A stretch of 64,000 nucleotides of DNA from contig NZ_BPIM01000001.1 in the NCBI RefSeq assembly GCF_026004115.1, positions 2,398,501 through 2,462,500 on the forward strand. The letters are read 5' to 3'. Source of the stretch: Meiothermus sp. Lineage in GTDB: Bacteria > Deinococcota > Deinococci > Deinococcales > Thermaceae. The notes under the pieces were generated by a model. The model was not told the origin of the DNA and searched no databases. It saw only the letters and a list, made by a program, of their open reading frames with translations. Shown piece by piece: positions 45,750 through 54,857 of this stretch. Positions within the stretch are counted from its first letter, which is position 1; each line of letters opens with the position of its first letter. The translations under genes were made by a program, and so were the position numbers.

Positions 45750-46520
45750 TTATTTACCTTTCCATACCGGCCTGCGCTTCTGCACAAAAGCTGTGGTGCC
45801 CTCGTGTTTGTCCTCGCTGCCGAAAGCAATCAGGAAGTTGCTGCGTTCGAGGCCCAGTCCGTTTTCCAGGCTCATGTCCTGTGCCCGGTTCACCGCATCC
45901 TTGGCCAGTCGGGCCGCCAGGGGGGCCCGCTCTGCAATGGCCTGGGCCAGCTCGAGGGTCTCTTCCAGGTACAGCTCCACCGGTACTACTTTGTTTACCA
46001 GACCATGTTGCAAGGCTTCCCAGGCCGAGAGCACCCTTCCGGCCAGAATCACTTCCATGGCCAGGTACTTGCCTACCTGGCGGGTGAGGCGCTGAGTACC
46101 CCCGCCACCCGGAATGATGCCCAGGTTGATCTCGGGCTGGGCAAACCGGGCGGTGTCGGAGGCCACAATCAGGTCGCAGAGCATGGCCAGTTCGCAGCCC
46201 CCGCCGTAGGCAAACCCCGAAACGGCTGCAATCAGGGGTTTGCGAACCTTGCGCAGGGTCTCGTACTGGTCTGCCCGGAGCCCCTGCATCAGCTCGGCCA
46301 GGCTGGTTTGCTGAAACTCGGCGATGTCGGCCCCGGCGGCAAAGGCCCGTTCGTTGCCGGTGATAACCATAGCGCCGATGGCCTCGTCCTGCTCGAAGGC
46401 CCCAACGGCCTGGGCCAGTTCGCGGAGGGTGGCGGTATTGAGGGCGTTGAGTTGCCTGGGTCGGTTGAGCTTCACCAAGCCTACGCGCCCGTGGGTTTCG
46501 ACCAGAATGTTCTCGTACAT
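45750..46520 (-). CDS. Enoyl-CoA hydratase
   Basis: 256 residues. Oxyanion hole in ERAFAAGADIAEF and GFAYGGGCELAM; both catalytic glutamates are present (GGGCELAMLCD and QPEINLGIIPGGGGTQRL), so a true hydratase acting on 2-enoyl-CoA in beta-oxidation or phenylacetate breakdown. Lies between the PaaG-like gene and the cupin gene, all on the minus strand with gaps of 15-31 bases: a probable operon. Confidence 0.92.
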   Translation of the reverse strand: MYENILVETHGRVGLVKLNRPRQLNALNTATLRELAQAVGAFEQDEAIGAMVITGNERAFAAGADIAEFQQTSLAELMQGLRADQYETLRKVRKPLIAAVSGFAYGGGCELAMLCDLIVASDTARFAQPEINLGIIPGGGGTQRLTRQVGKYLAMEVILAGRVLSAWEALQHGLVNKVVPVELYLEETLELAQAIAERAPLAARLAKDAVNRAQDMSLENGLGLERSNFLIAFGSEDKHEGTTAFVQKRRPVWKGK

Positions 46521-46535
46521 AAGGCACCTGTGGTT

Positions 46536-46868
46536 TTACTTGAGCCGCTCTGCCGGAAACCGCTCGTTCTCCCAGACGTCGATAAAGGCGGTACCTGCGG
46601 CCAGCCTGGCGCTGTGGGGCACGCCACCGGGAATATGATAATAATCGCCTTTGCGAAAGACCTTTCGCTCGCCGCCCATCACGAACTCCACCTCACCCTC
46701 CAGCACCACGCCCCACTGGCCGTCGTGGGCGTGCTCGGGGACAAAGGTTTCCTCCTGCACCTGGGCAAATCCCACCTGCCCCTTGTGCCCCGAGAGCACC
46801 GCCATGTCCATGCCGGGCCAGATTTCTACCTGCTTGAAGGCTTTGAACCACTCTGGAAAGACGCTCAT
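46536..46868 (-). CDS. Small cupin-domain protein
   Basis: 110 residues of a single cupin barrel: FVPEHAHDGQWGVVLEGEVEF (motif 1 with His-x-His and Glu) and YYHIPGGVPHSARL (motif 2 His). Binds a metal; activity unknown. ATG at 46866-46868 (MSVFPEWF); the frame open to 46940 is less likely. First gene of the apparent cupin-crotonase-crotonase unit. Confidence 0.83.
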   Translation of the reverse strand: MSVFPEWFKAFKQVEIWPGMDMAVLSGHKGQVGFAQVQEETFVPEHAHDGQWGVVLEGEVEFVMGGERKVFRKGDYYHIPGGVPHSARLAAGTAFIDVWENERFPAERLK

Positions 46869-46953
46869 ATTTTCGACCTCTGTATGTAGCTTATCGCCTG
46901 GGCCAAGCTCCCTACAACCGCCCGGTTTTGCTTTGGGCATCGGCTATCTGCTA

Positions 46954-46982
46954 TTGGCTATCGGGTGCAGGCATGTTAGCAT
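46954..46982 (+). promoter_or_regulatory. Promoter of aspartate kinase gene
   Basis: TTGGCT (46954-46959), 17-bp spacer, TAGCAT (46977-46982), then 12 bases to the ATG: a leader of only a few bases. No lysine riboswitch fits in this space. Confidence 0.6.
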
Positions 46983-46994
46983 TCTGAGCTAGTT

Positions 46995-48221
46995 ATGGCG
47001 CTGATTGTCCAGAAATACGGTGGAACAAGCGTGGGCGACCTCGAGCGCATCCATAAGGTTGCCCAGCGCATCCACCATTACCTCGAGAAAGGCCACCAGA
47101 TTGCGGTGGTGGTCTCGGCCATGGGCCGCATGACCGACGAGCTGATTGCCCTGGCCAAGCGGGTCAATAAACGCCCTCCCCAACGTGAACTCGATATGCT
47201 CACTACCATTGGCGAGCAGCAGTCGGTGGCGTTGCTCTCGATGCAACTCAACGCCATGGGCATACCCGCAAGGGGGTTTACCCAGCACCAGATCGGCATC
47301 ACCACCGATGGGCGCTTTGGCGATGCCCGCATTTTGCGGGTCGAGCCCACCCTGATCCAGCAAGCCCTGGGCAGGGGAGAAGTGGCGGTGGTGGCAGGCT
47401 TCATGGGCACCACCCCCGAGGGCGAGCTCACCACCTTAGGGCGGGGGGGCTCCGACACCACCGCGGTGGCGCTGGCGGCGGCCTTAGGGGCTCACGAGTG
47501 CGAAATCTTCACCGATACCGAAGGGGTTTATACCACCGACCCCCACGCCATTCCGGAGGCCCAGAAGCTCAACAAAATTGGCTACGACCAGATGCTGGAA
47601 ATGGCCGCCCTGGGGGCGCGGGTGCTGCACCCACGGTCGGTTTACTATGGCAAACGCTACGGAGTAAAAATCCATGTGCGCAGCAGCTTTTCCTATAACC
47701 CTGGCACCATTGTTACGGAGGATGGCATGGAACTCGATCGCCCAGTGACGGGGGTGGCCCTCGACGACGAAATTGCCCAGATTGGCCTGGTAGGGATTCC
47801 CGACCGGCCCGGCATTGCGGCCCAAGTTTTTGAAGCGTTGGCCCGCAAAGGTGTGGCCGTGGACATGATTATCCAGGGGGTTCCCGGTCACGAGGCCAGC
47901 CGTACCCAGATGGCCTTTACCGTCAACCAGGACTTTGCCGACGAGGCTATGGAGGCCCTCGAGCCCGTTCTGGCCGAAATTGGCGGAGAAGCTCAGTTGC
48001 GCCGTGATGTATGCAAAATTTCCATTGTGGGGGTAGCCCTGGCCTCCACCCCCGGCATTCCGGCCCGCATGTTCCAGGCACTTTCTAGTGTGGGGGCCAA
48101 CATCGACATGATCGCTACCAGTGAGGTACGGATATCCGCCATTATTCCCTTGCAATCTGCCGAGGCCGCCTTAAGGGCCGTGCACAGCGCTTTTGAGCTG
48201 GATAAGCCCATCGCGAGCTAG
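46995..48221 (+). CDS. lysC: Aspartate kinase, alpha subunit (full length)
   Basis: First step of the aspartate pathway (Lys, Met, Thr). 408 residues. Kinase domain (about 1-240): VQKYGGTSVGD, FMGTTPEGELTTLGRGGSDTTAVALA, FTDTEGVYTTDP. Two ACT domains follow (about 265-330 and 345-405) for allosteric control. Length equals the alpha subunit of Thermus (405). An internal in-frame start produces the beta subunit. Followed 65 bases later by a phosphoribosyltransferase gene. Confidence 0.95.
   Translation: MALIVQKYGGTSVGDLERIHKVAQRIHHYLEKGHQIAVVVSAMGRMTDELIALAKRVNKRPPQRELDMLTTIGEQQSVALLSMQLNAMGIPARGFTQHQIGITTDGRFGDARILRVEPTLIQQALGRGEVAVVAGFMGTTPEGELTTLGRGGSDTTAVALAAALGAHECEIFTDTEGVYTTDPHAIPEAQKLNKIGYDQMLEMAALGARVLHPRSVYYGKRYGVKIHVRSSFSYNPGTIVTEDGMELDRPVTGVALDDEIAQIGLVGIPDRPGIAAQVFEALARKGVAVDMIIQGVPGHEASRTQMAFTVNQDFADEAMEALEPVLAEIGGEAQLRRDVCKISIVGVALASTPGIPARMFQALSSVGANIDMIATSEVRISAIIPLQSAEAALRAVHSAFELDKPIAS
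47727..48221 (+). CDS. Aspartate kinase, beta subunit from internal start
   Basis: In-frame ATG at codon 245 of the kinase gene, preceded by GGAGG (47717-47721) with a five-base spacer, would give a 164-residue protein made of both ACT domains. In Thermus the beta subunit (161 residues) is produced from the same overlapping reading frame. The internal ribosome site seen here supports the same arrangement. Confidence 0.75.
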   Translation: MELDRPVTGVALDDEIAQIGLVGIPDRPGIAAQVFEALARKGVAVDMIIQGVPGHEASRTQMAFTVNQDFADEAMEALEPVLAEIGGEAQLRRDVCKISIVGVALASTPGIPARMFQALSSVGANIDMIATSEVRISAIIPLQSAEAALRAVHSAFELDKPIAS

Positions 48222-48286
48222 ACCGGACAGCGTGCCCCCCGAGTCCTCCAGACCCCCAAGAGCGCAAGATCGAGGCAAGGAGCCCT

Positions 48287-48802
48287 ATGAGCGAATCCCA
48301 AGGCTATTCGGGCAAACAGTACCTGAGTTGGCAGGACATCACCAACCTGGTTTCCAGGCTGCTGGGCCAGGTCAACCCCAACGACTTCGACTGCATTCTG
48401 GCTGTTACCCGGGGCGGCATGATTCCGGCCTGTTTGGTCTCCGAGGCCACCGACCAGCGCAACATCCTGACTGCGGCGGTGATGTTTTATACCGACGTGG
48501 GCGAGACCATCAAAGACCCCGTTTTTCTGCAGTTTCCCTCCGATAGCCTGCTCTACGGCAAGCGCATTCTGATTGTGGACGATGTTTGGGACTCGGGCAA
48601 AACCGCCGTAGCGGTGCGGGAGCGCATCAAGATGGCAGGCGGTCAGCCGCAGGTGGCGGTGCTGCACTACAAGCCCAGCAAAAGCCAGTTCCCCGGCGAC
48701 GCCCCCGACTACTACGCTGCCGAGACCGACGCCTGGATTGTGTACCCCTGGGATCCGGCCCAGGGCTGGACAACCTTAGGCCAGGGGGCCGGTCAAGCCT
48801 GA
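48287..48802 (+). CDS. Phosphoribosyltransferase (hypoxanthine/xanthine type)
   Basis: 171 residues. PRPP loop ILIVDDVWDSGKTAVAV and the N-terminal CILAVTRGGMIPA (hood/pyrophosphate loop) show a type I PRTase. The C-terminal PWDPAQGW is the base-binding end usual for purine PRTases of the XGPRT/HPRT kind. Purine base not determinable. AAGGAG lies six bases before the ATG. Confidence 0.87.
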   Translation: MSESQGYSGKQYLSWQDITNLVSRLLGQVNPNDFDCILAVTRGGMIPACLVSEATDQRNILTAAVMFYTDVGETIKDPVFLQFPSDSLLYGKRILIVDDVWDSGKTAVAVRERIKMAGGQPQVAVLHYKPSKSQFPGDAPDYYAAETDAWIVYPWDPAQGWTTLGQGAGQA

Positions 48803-48828
48803 TTGCCAGGGCACAGTTTCTACAACTT

Positions 48829-49102
48829 ATACCAGATTCGGTTAGTTCGTCACCAAAGGGTGACGAACTAACCCGACCGAAGTTATCCGCGTAGCGGAGG
48901 GCGATACCGCCCCTTGGAAGTTATCCGCGTAGCGGAGGGCGATACCGCCCCTTGGAAGGGAGACGCTTTCTTCGCCGACCGACAGTGAAGGGCCATCGGC
49001 CCCCGGCTAGCGCCGGTACTCAAGGGAGGGGTGTGCTCTAGGATTCAAAAAGACAGCCTCTGGTGTTTTTGGTTTTGTAAACTGTCTTTTTGAATCCGGT
49101 AT
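48829..49102 (-). mobile_element. MITE-like element, copy 3 (inverted, enlarged)
   Basis: 274 bp in reverse orientation to copies 1 and 2. Ends ATACCAGATTC and GAATCCGGTAT. Module 2 (GGTTAGTTCGTCA with TGACGAACTAACC) comes first, module 1 (GGATTCAAAAAGACAG with CTGTCTTTTTGAATCC) last. The linker contains two perfect 38-bp tandem copies (48879-48916, 48917-48954) of a CCGCGTAGCGG-containing unit, then sequence like the linker of copy 1. Confidence 0.85.
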
Positions 49103-49121
49103 TATCGCGCCCTTCACAGAT

Positions 49122-49229
49122 GTTGCCGCCCGCGAAAACGAGAATGCGTCTGCGCCCAGACGCATGTTACGCACCCAAGCGTGGGCCGGGCCCGGCCCAC
49201 GCTTGGGTTTCGAGTTTCCGGGCGGCAAC
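49122..49229. other. Structured three-way-junction element
   Basis: An outer 11-bp stem (GTTGCCGCCCG 49122-49132 with CGGGCGGCAAC 49219-49229) encloses two hairpins: ATGCGTCTG-CGCC-CAGACGCAT (49144-49165) and a perfect 36-nt palindrome (49173-49208, arms ACCCAAGCGTGGGCCGGG). It lies between MITE copy 3 and the end of mdh. No long T tract follows on either strand; a broken one (CTGTTTTGTC) follows on the plus strand. Could be an mRNA 3'-end structure of mdh, a small RNA or another mobile or recombination element. Confidence 0.6.
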
Positions 49230-49298
49230 TGTTTTGTCTGGGGCAGAAGATTCTTGATTCTCGGGAGGCTCATTCTATGTGAAGAGCGCTCTAAAGCC

Positions 49299-50288
49299 CT
49301 ATTTAATCAGCCCGAGCTGTAACACCGCATCCCGCTCTTCGGCCAGTTCCCTGGCGGTGGCGTCCATCTTGCTGCGGCTAAATTCGTTGATGTCCAGCCC
49401 TTGAACAATCTCAAAGTCACCGTTCCTGCAGACGCAGGGGTAGCTGTACACCAGCCCCTCGGGGATACCATACGAGCCGTCGGAGGGGATGGCCATGCTC
49501 ACCCAGTCGCCTTGCGGGGTACCCAGGGCCCAGTCGCGCATGTGATCAATGGCCGCACTGGCTGCCGACGCCGCCGAGGAAGCGCCACGGGCTTCGATAA
49601 TCTCCGCCCCACGCTTGGCTACCTTGGGAATGTAGACATTGGCGTACCAGTCGTGATCGCCCACCAGCTCATAGGCGCTTTTGCCCCCTACTTCGCAGTG
49701 GTACAGGTCGGGGTACTGCGTGACCGAGTGGTTGCCCCAGATGGTCATTTTTTTGATTTCGCTGACCGGCACCTTGAGTCGGGCCGCCAGTTGGGAGATG
49801 GCCCGGTTGTGGTCGAGGCGGGTCATGGCGTGAATCTGGCGGGGGGAGAGGTTGGGAGCGTTTTTGTAGGTAATCAGGGCGTTGGTGTTGGCGGGGTTGC
49901 CTACTACCAGCACCTTGACATGCTTGCGGGCGTTGTCGGAGAGGGCGCGGCCCTGGGCGGTGAAGATGGCCCCATTGGCCTGGAGCAAGTCGGCCCGCTC
50001 CATACCCTGCTTGCGCGGCATGGCCCCGACCAGCAGGGCATAGTCGGCATCCCCAAAGGCCACGTTGGGGTCGTCGGTGGGTACGACCCCAGCCAGGGTG
50101 GGGAAGGCGCAATCTTCCAACTCCATAATCACCCCATTGAGGGCTTTGAGGGCTGGGGTAATTTCTAGAAGTTGCAAGATAACCGGCTGGTCTTTGCCCA
50201 GCATTTCACCGGAAGCAATACGGAACAGCAAACTATAGCCAATCTGACCGGCAGCACCGGTCACCGCCACACGCACAGGGGATTTCAT
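49299..50288 (-). CDS. mdh: Malate dehydrogenase
   Basis: Interconverts malate and oxaloacetate with NAD in the TCA cycle. 329 residues (Thermus 327). [17 protein letters not shown] binds [28 protein letters not shown] and [11 protein letters not shown] carry the catalytic Asp and His. ATG at 50286-50288 with AAGGAG eight bases upstream. Divergent from the malic enzyme gene, so two malate-consuming enzymes share a control region. Confidence 0.96.
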   Translation of the reverse strand: MKSPVRVAVTGAAGQIGYSLLFRIASGEMLGKDQPVILQLLEITPALKALNGVIMELEDCAFPTLAGVVPTDDPNVAFGDADYALLVGAMPRKQGMERADLLQANGAIFTAQGRALSDNARKHVKVLVVGNPANTNALITYKNAPNLSPRQIHAMTRLDHNRAISQLAARLKVPVSEIKKMTIWGNHSVTQYPDLYHCEVGGKSAYELVGDHDWYANVYIPKVAKRGAEIIEARGASSAASAASAAIDHMRDWALGTPQGDWVSMAIPSDGSYGIPEGLVYSYPCVCRNGDFEIVQGLDINEFSRSKMDATARELAEERDAVLQLGLIK

Positions 50289-50537
50289 CCTAGAAACTCC
50301 TTTCGTTGGGCTTCTGCCCATTTCTACCGTTCACGATAATAACGCGCTGAAAGCCGAATGTCGAAGGACAAAGGTCGGGGGTAGTTACACCAATGCGCTG
50401 TGGGTAGTTCCATCGAGGGGCGGCAATTTCTAAAAGGCTCGCCGTCTGGGTGTATGAGCAGGAAGCCGCATGGTGCAAGACCGCTTGCGAGCATTTGCTC
50501 TAGACCTAAAATACCCTCTGGGCGTAACATTGCCCCT

Positions 50538-52271
50538 ATGACAGTAAGCCGCTATTACGACGTAAAGCGCGACGAGCGGGGCAAGCGTTACCTGGAGCCT
50601 TTCATTGAAGGTTCACTGCTGTTGGGGCTGCCCCTTCTGAACAAAGGAACTGCTTTTACCCACGAGGAGCGCAAAGCCCTCAAACTCGAGGGGCTGTTGC
50701 CGCCGCATGTGACCAGCCTCGAGGAGCAAAAAGAGCGTAACTACCGCCGCTATCGCCTGATTGAAAACGATCTGGAAAAGCACATCTTCCTGCGCAACCT
50801 GCAAGATCGCAATGAGGTGCTGTTTTTTGCCCTTTTTGCCGACCACATGAGTGAGATGCTTCCCATTCTCTACACCCCCACGGTCGGAGAGGCGGTCAAG
50901 CAGTTTTCCCACATCTATCGGTACCCCCGCGGTTTTGCTGCTTCCACCGACAACATCCACGATATTGACCAGGCCCTCGCCAACGTGCCCCTCAACGATG
51001 TGCGCCTGGCTGTAGCGACCGATTCCTCGGCCATTTTGGGCATCGGCGACCAGGGCTTTGGGGGTATGGCCATCTCTATCGGCAAGCTGGCCATCTATAC
51101 GGCCGCCGGTGGGCTGGGCCCCGACAAGGCCCTTCCCATCGAACTCGACGTAGGCACTAACCGCGCCGACCTAATCAACGACCCCCTGTACCTGGGGGTG
51201 CGCCACCGCAGGCTTTCGGGCGAAGAGTACTATGCCTTTATGGATCGCTTTGTGGAAGCCTTCTGTAGGCGTTACCCCAATGCGGTCATGCAGTGGGAAG
51301 ACTTTGGCAAGGATACGGCTTTTGCTGTACTCGAGCGCTACCGCAAGGTGCTTCCCTCCTTCAACGACGACATCCAGGGCACCGGGGCGGTTACCCTGGC
51401 CGGGGTCTTGTCGGCTTGCCGCATCAAGGGCGAACAACTTTCCGACCAGCGCATTCTGGTGTATGGGGCGGGAGCAGGAGGGGTGGGTGTGGCCCAGGCC
51501 ATGCTCGACGGTCTGATGCGCGAAGGCTTGAGCGAGGCACAAGCCCTGGACCGCATATTTGTCCTGGACTCCAAAGGTTTGCTGCTGAGCAACCGCAGTA
51601 TGGAAGCCTACAAACAAAAGTTCGCCAAAGACCCCGCCCTCATTCAGAACTGGCGGGTCGAGGGCGATGCACCCAACCTGTACGAGACCATACTCAATGC
51701 CCAAATCACCGTTCTTCTGGGTCTTTCGGGTCAGCCGGGTTCGTTTTCCGAGCCTATCGTGCAGGCGGTGCGGGCGCACACCGACCGCCCCATCATCTTC
51801 CCGTTGTCCAACCCCACCAGCTCGTCGGAGGCCATTCCGGAAGACATCCTTCGCTGGACGAACGGCAAGGCCCTGGTGGCAGCCGGGAGCCCCTTTGAAC
51901 CGGTGGAACTGGATGGACAGGTCTATCCCATTGGGCAGGGCAACAATGCCTTTGTATTTCCGGGGTTGGGTTTTGGTACGGTGCTTTCCAAGGCCCGGGA
52001 AGTCTCCGATGCTATGGTGCTAGAAGCCGCCTACACCCTTTACGACTACACCAGCAAGCATCACCCTGAGCGCATCTATCCCCCCACCTCGGAACTGCGT
52101 GAGGTGAGCCAGTTTGTGGCCTCGAGGGTGATTCGCCAGGCTATGAAGGAGGGCCTGGCCCGTGAAGAACGCCTGAAGGGGCTGGGTATGGAGGCCATTC
52201 AAGCCTATGTGGCCGAGCGCTTCTGGCAGCCCCGGTACTTGCCTTACAAACCCGCGGTGAGCAACCCATAG
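50538..52271 (+). CDS. NAD(P)-dependent malic enzyme
   Basis: Oxidative decarboxylation of malate to pyruvate. 577 residues, the long eukaryote/E. coli MaeA-like class. [41 protein letters not shown] and [16 protein letters not shown] are active-site blocks; [15 protein letters not shown] binds metal; [16 protein letters not shown] binds the nucleotide. ATG 50538 (MTVSRYYD) follows TAACAT (50525-50530) by seven bases; the longer frame from 50400 is not family-like. Confidence 0.94.
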   Translation: MTVSRYYDVKRDERGKRYLEPFIEGSLLLGLPLLNKGTAFTHEERKALKLEGLLPPHVTSLEEQKERNYRRYRLIENDLEKHIFLRNLQDRNEVLFFALFADHMSEMLPILYTPTVGEAVKQFSHIYRYPRGFAASTDNIHDIDQALANVPLNDVRLAVATDSSAILGIGDQGFGGMAISIGKLAIYTAAGGLGPDKALPIELDVGTNRADLINDPLYLGVRHRRLSGEEYYAFMDRFVEAFCRRYPNAVMQWEDFGKDTAFAVLERYRKVLPSFNDDIQGTGAVTLAGVLSACRIKGEQLSDQRILVYGAGAGGVGVAQAMLDGLMREGLSEAQALDRIFVLDSKGLLLSNRSMEAYKQKFAKDPALIQNWRVEGDAPNLYETILNAQITVLLGLSGQPGSFSEPIVQAVRAHTDRPIIFPLSNPTSSSEAIPEDILRWTNGKALVAAGSPFEPVELDGQVYPIGQGNNAFVFPGLGFGTVLSKAREVSDAMVLEAAYTLYDYTSKHHPERIYPPTSELREVSQFVASRVIRQAMKEGLAREERLKGLGMEAIQAYVAERFWQPRYLPYKPAVSNP

Positions 52272-52446
52272 CGCAAACCTTTTAGCCGCAAACGTCTATC
52301 ACCTAAGGCTGTTTCCGGCTTCACACAAAGCGACCGCCCCCAGCTTCGGTCAGCAAGCTATCTGGAGCTGGCCGGTTGGCCTATGCGCTAAACCTTGTAG
52401 ATTTTCGTATACTGTACATGTCAAGGGCTCTTAGCCCCTTATATAT

Positions 52447-53166
52447 ATGGACAAAAAAGACCGCCCGGTGTACATCATTTCGGTTGCTGCCGAACTGGTG
52501 GATATGCACCCCCAGACCCTGCGGCTGTACGAGCGTAAAGGCCTCATTCAGCCCAAGCGTTCGGGGGGCAAGACCCGTTTGTACTCCGAACGGGATGTCG
52601 AGAAACTCCGGGAAATCCGCCGACTGACCCAGGAACTCGGGGTCAACCTGGCGGGGGTGGAAGAGATCATGAAACTGCGCGAAGAGCTATGGACGCTCGA
52701 GCAGCGCTTTCGGGAGGAAGCCGAGCGCCTCAAGGTAGAACTCGGCGAGAAGCTCGAAGCCTTAAAGACCCCCCCAGCCCTGCCTGCCCCCGGCGAGGGC
52801 AAGAAAAAAATCAACGAGAAGGAGCGGCCGGTCTATATCATTTCGGTGGCCGCCGAGCTTGTGGGCATGCACCCCCAGACCCTGCGCCTGTATGAGCGGG
52901 AGGGTCTGGTTGCGCCCAGCCGTACCTCCGGCAAGACCCGCCTCTACTCTGAGCGGGATGTGGAAAAACTAAAGGAAATTCGCCGCCTTACGCAAGAATT
53001 GGGCGTTAACCTGGCCGGGGTAGAGGAGATCATTCGCCTGCGTGACGAGCTGGATATCCAGCAAAACCGCCTCGAGTCGGAAATTGCCCGCCTGCGCCTG
53101 GCCCTGTTGCGTGAGCTGAAGCCACAAAATAGCGAACAAAAGAAAACGAAAACCACGGCAAGCTAG
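52447..53166 (+). CDS. hspR: Tandem-duplicated HspR-like MerR-family regulator
   Basis: 239 residues containing two complete HspR-type MerR units: residues about 6-81 and 126-201. Each reads [24 protein letters not shown], then [31 protein letters not shown], the winged helix-turn-helix plus dimer helix of the heat-shock repressor HspR. The two units are about 86 percent identical over 76 residues, but the DNA differs at many synonymous positions. A Pro/Ala-rich and Lys-rich linker joins them; the end is basic. HspR normally acts as a dimer on HAIR operators; here one chain could act as a covalent dimer. ATG 52447 has no Shine-Dalgarno; TATACT (52408-52413) is the nearest -10. Confidence 0.88.
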   Translation: MDKKDRPVYIISVAAELVDMHPQTLRLYERKGLIQPKRSGGKTRLYSERDVEKLREIRRLTQELGVNLAGVEEIMKLREELWTLEQRFREEAERLKVELGEKLEALKTPPALPAPGEGKKKINEKERPVYIISVAAELVGMHPQTLRLYEREGLVAPSRTSGKTRLYSERDVEKLKEIRRLTQELGVNLAGVEEIIRLRDELDIQQNRLESEIARLRLALLRELKPQNSEQKKTKTTAS

Positions 53167-53240
53167 CCCAAAACCCAAAGCCGAAGGCCGAAAGCATGGG
53201 CCATGTCTTTTTGGCATATCGCGTCATGGCAACTTTGGGC

Positions 53241-54743
53241 TCACCGTAGCTTCAGCGGAAGCCGGAGCGCATAGGCCAGCCCAATAAATACGACCAAACC
53301 CGCCAAACCCCCCAGGGCCAGCGGTAGGAGGTTATGCAAAAAAAAGGTCGGAATTCCAAACTGCATCGCTACTATGTAGGATACCCAGCCTGCGGGGGTG
53401 GCAGCCAGTACGGTTTTTCCCACCACCCGCCCTACCTCGGCAGGGGTTACCATTTGAAAAGCCTGCAAGCGCCGGGTGTAAATCGCCAGGCCCAGCCAGC
53501 CAGCAACTGCCGTGGCCAGGTTCAGCACAAACAGCCCCTGTTCGCGCAACAGCCAGTAGCCAAAGGTGTTCAGCAGCGCCACCATTACCGTCACGCTGAC
53601 CGCCTGGCCCACCTGCCCCACCGCGTAAAAGCCGCGAAGCAGCAGTTGATTCAAGCCCCAGGGCAGCAAGGCCAGGCCCAGTGCCATTACGGTCTGGGTG
53701 GTAAAGGCCCGGTTGGCGTCGGAGAAGTTTGCGGTGATGGCATAAAGCGTCCCCACCACCCAGGGGGCCAGCGCGACCATCATGGCGGCTGCGAAGGCCA
53801 GGGGTACCGCCAGCCGGGCCATCATGCGACGGAGCAACTCGCGGGCTGCCGTTAGGTCGCCGCCGCCCGCCAGTGCAGAGAGCCGGGGAAAGGCGGCCAT
53901 GGCGGGCGAGACGGCCAGCAAGCCCAGCGCAGTGGTAAAGATGAGTTCGCCGTTCTGGAAGCCCGTGACCGCCGCCGAGGGGTAGGCGGCCAGAATGCCA
54001 AGCAAGACCAGGTTCAGAAACTGCCGTACGGAGGTGGTGAAGGCAAAAGGCCCGATGCGGGTGAGGGCTAAGCGGAAGGCCGGATGCCATTTGAACTCGA
54101 GCCCATACCCCCTTAGGGCGGGAAGCTGCACCAGGGCTTGCAGCGCGCCCCCCAGCGTGACCGAGAGGCCCAGCGCGACCACGCTGCCGGGAAAAAGCAG
54201 CATAAGCACGATAGAGCCCACATTGAAGGCAATGGGGCTAAAGCTGGTAATACCAAAGCGCTCACCCGACTGGAGCATCGAAGAAAAAAGCGAAGCCATC
54301 GAGATGGAAAGCAAAAAAGGCATCACCAGCCTTATCAGGAGCACCAGCTGCTCGAAAACAACCGGGTCGCGCAAGGGGCTGGCCTGGGCCAGGGAAAGCT
54401 CGGCCAGCCAAAGCAGGACACCCGCAATTTGGGGGGCAAAGAGTAGACCCAGGCCCAGAATGACCAAATTAATGCCCAGCAAAAAGGCCCCGAACCGCCG
54501 GGCGAACACCCGCGCCTCTTCAGCTGGCAGGCTGGTGAGTACCGGAATCAGGGCGTTCTGGATGGCCCCTTCGGCCAGCAGCTCGCGCAGCAAGTTGGGA
54601 ATGCGGTACGCCACCCAGAAGGCGTCCTTGAGGGTGTCGGACAGGGGCAGGTTGGTCAGGATGGTCTGGCGTACCTGGCCCAGAAGGCGACTGGACAGGG
54701 TACCGGCCATGACCAGGAGAGTGTTGCGAACGATGCGAGACAT
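53241..54743 (-). CDS. murJ: Lipid II flippase MurJ (MviN)
   Basis: 500 residues with about fourteen hydrophobic spans. The N-terminus (RNTLLVMAGTLSSRLLGQVRQTILTNL) and the conserved ELLAEGAIQNALIPVL stretch are typical of MurJ, with basic residues lining the central cavity. It flips lipid-linked peptidoglycan precursor across the inner membrane. No clear ribosome site before the ATG. Convergent with the HspR-like gene. Confidence 0.93.
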   Translation of the reverse strand: MSRIVRNTLLVMAGTLSSRLLGQVRQTILTNLPLSDTLKDAFWVAYRIPNLLRELLAEGAIQNALIPVLTSLPAEEARVFARRFGAFLLGINLVILGLGLLFAPQIAGVLLWLAELSLAQASPLRDPVVFEQLVLLIRLVMPFLLSISMASLFSSMLQSGERFGITSFSPIAFNVGSIVLMLLFPGSVVALGLSVTLGGALQALVQLPALRGYGLEFKWHPAFRLALTRIGPFAFTTSVRQFLNLVLLGILAAYPSAAVTGFQNGELIFTTALGLLAVSPAMAAFPRLSALAGGGDLTAARELLRRMMARLAVPLAFAAAMMVALAPWVVGTLYAITANFSDANRAFTTQTVMALGLALLPWGLNQLLLRGFYAVGQVGQAVSVTVMVALLNTFGYWLLREQGLFVLNLATAVAGWLGLAIYTRRLQAFQMVTPAEVGRVVGKTVLAATPAGWVSYIVAMQFGIPTFFLHNLLPLALGGLAGLVVFIGLAYALRLPLKLR

Positions 54744-54857
54744 AAGAAGGGCGGGGTTCGGCTAAGTCGAACGCTTGCGGGGTTCTGCACGGTCCAAGGC
54801 AGGCCAGAAAAAGGATACCCCGAAACATGGACCCCACTCCGCGCGACCCTTCAGGGG

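Noticed and set aside
45738-46889. A 383-codon plus-strand frame opposite the crotonases and cupin
   Set aside because: Antisense to three well-defined genes; no promoter or ribosome site, composition like other shadow frames.
48879-48954. Tandem repeats as a possible CRISPR array
   Set aside because: Only two units, directly adjoining without spacers, and inside a MITE.
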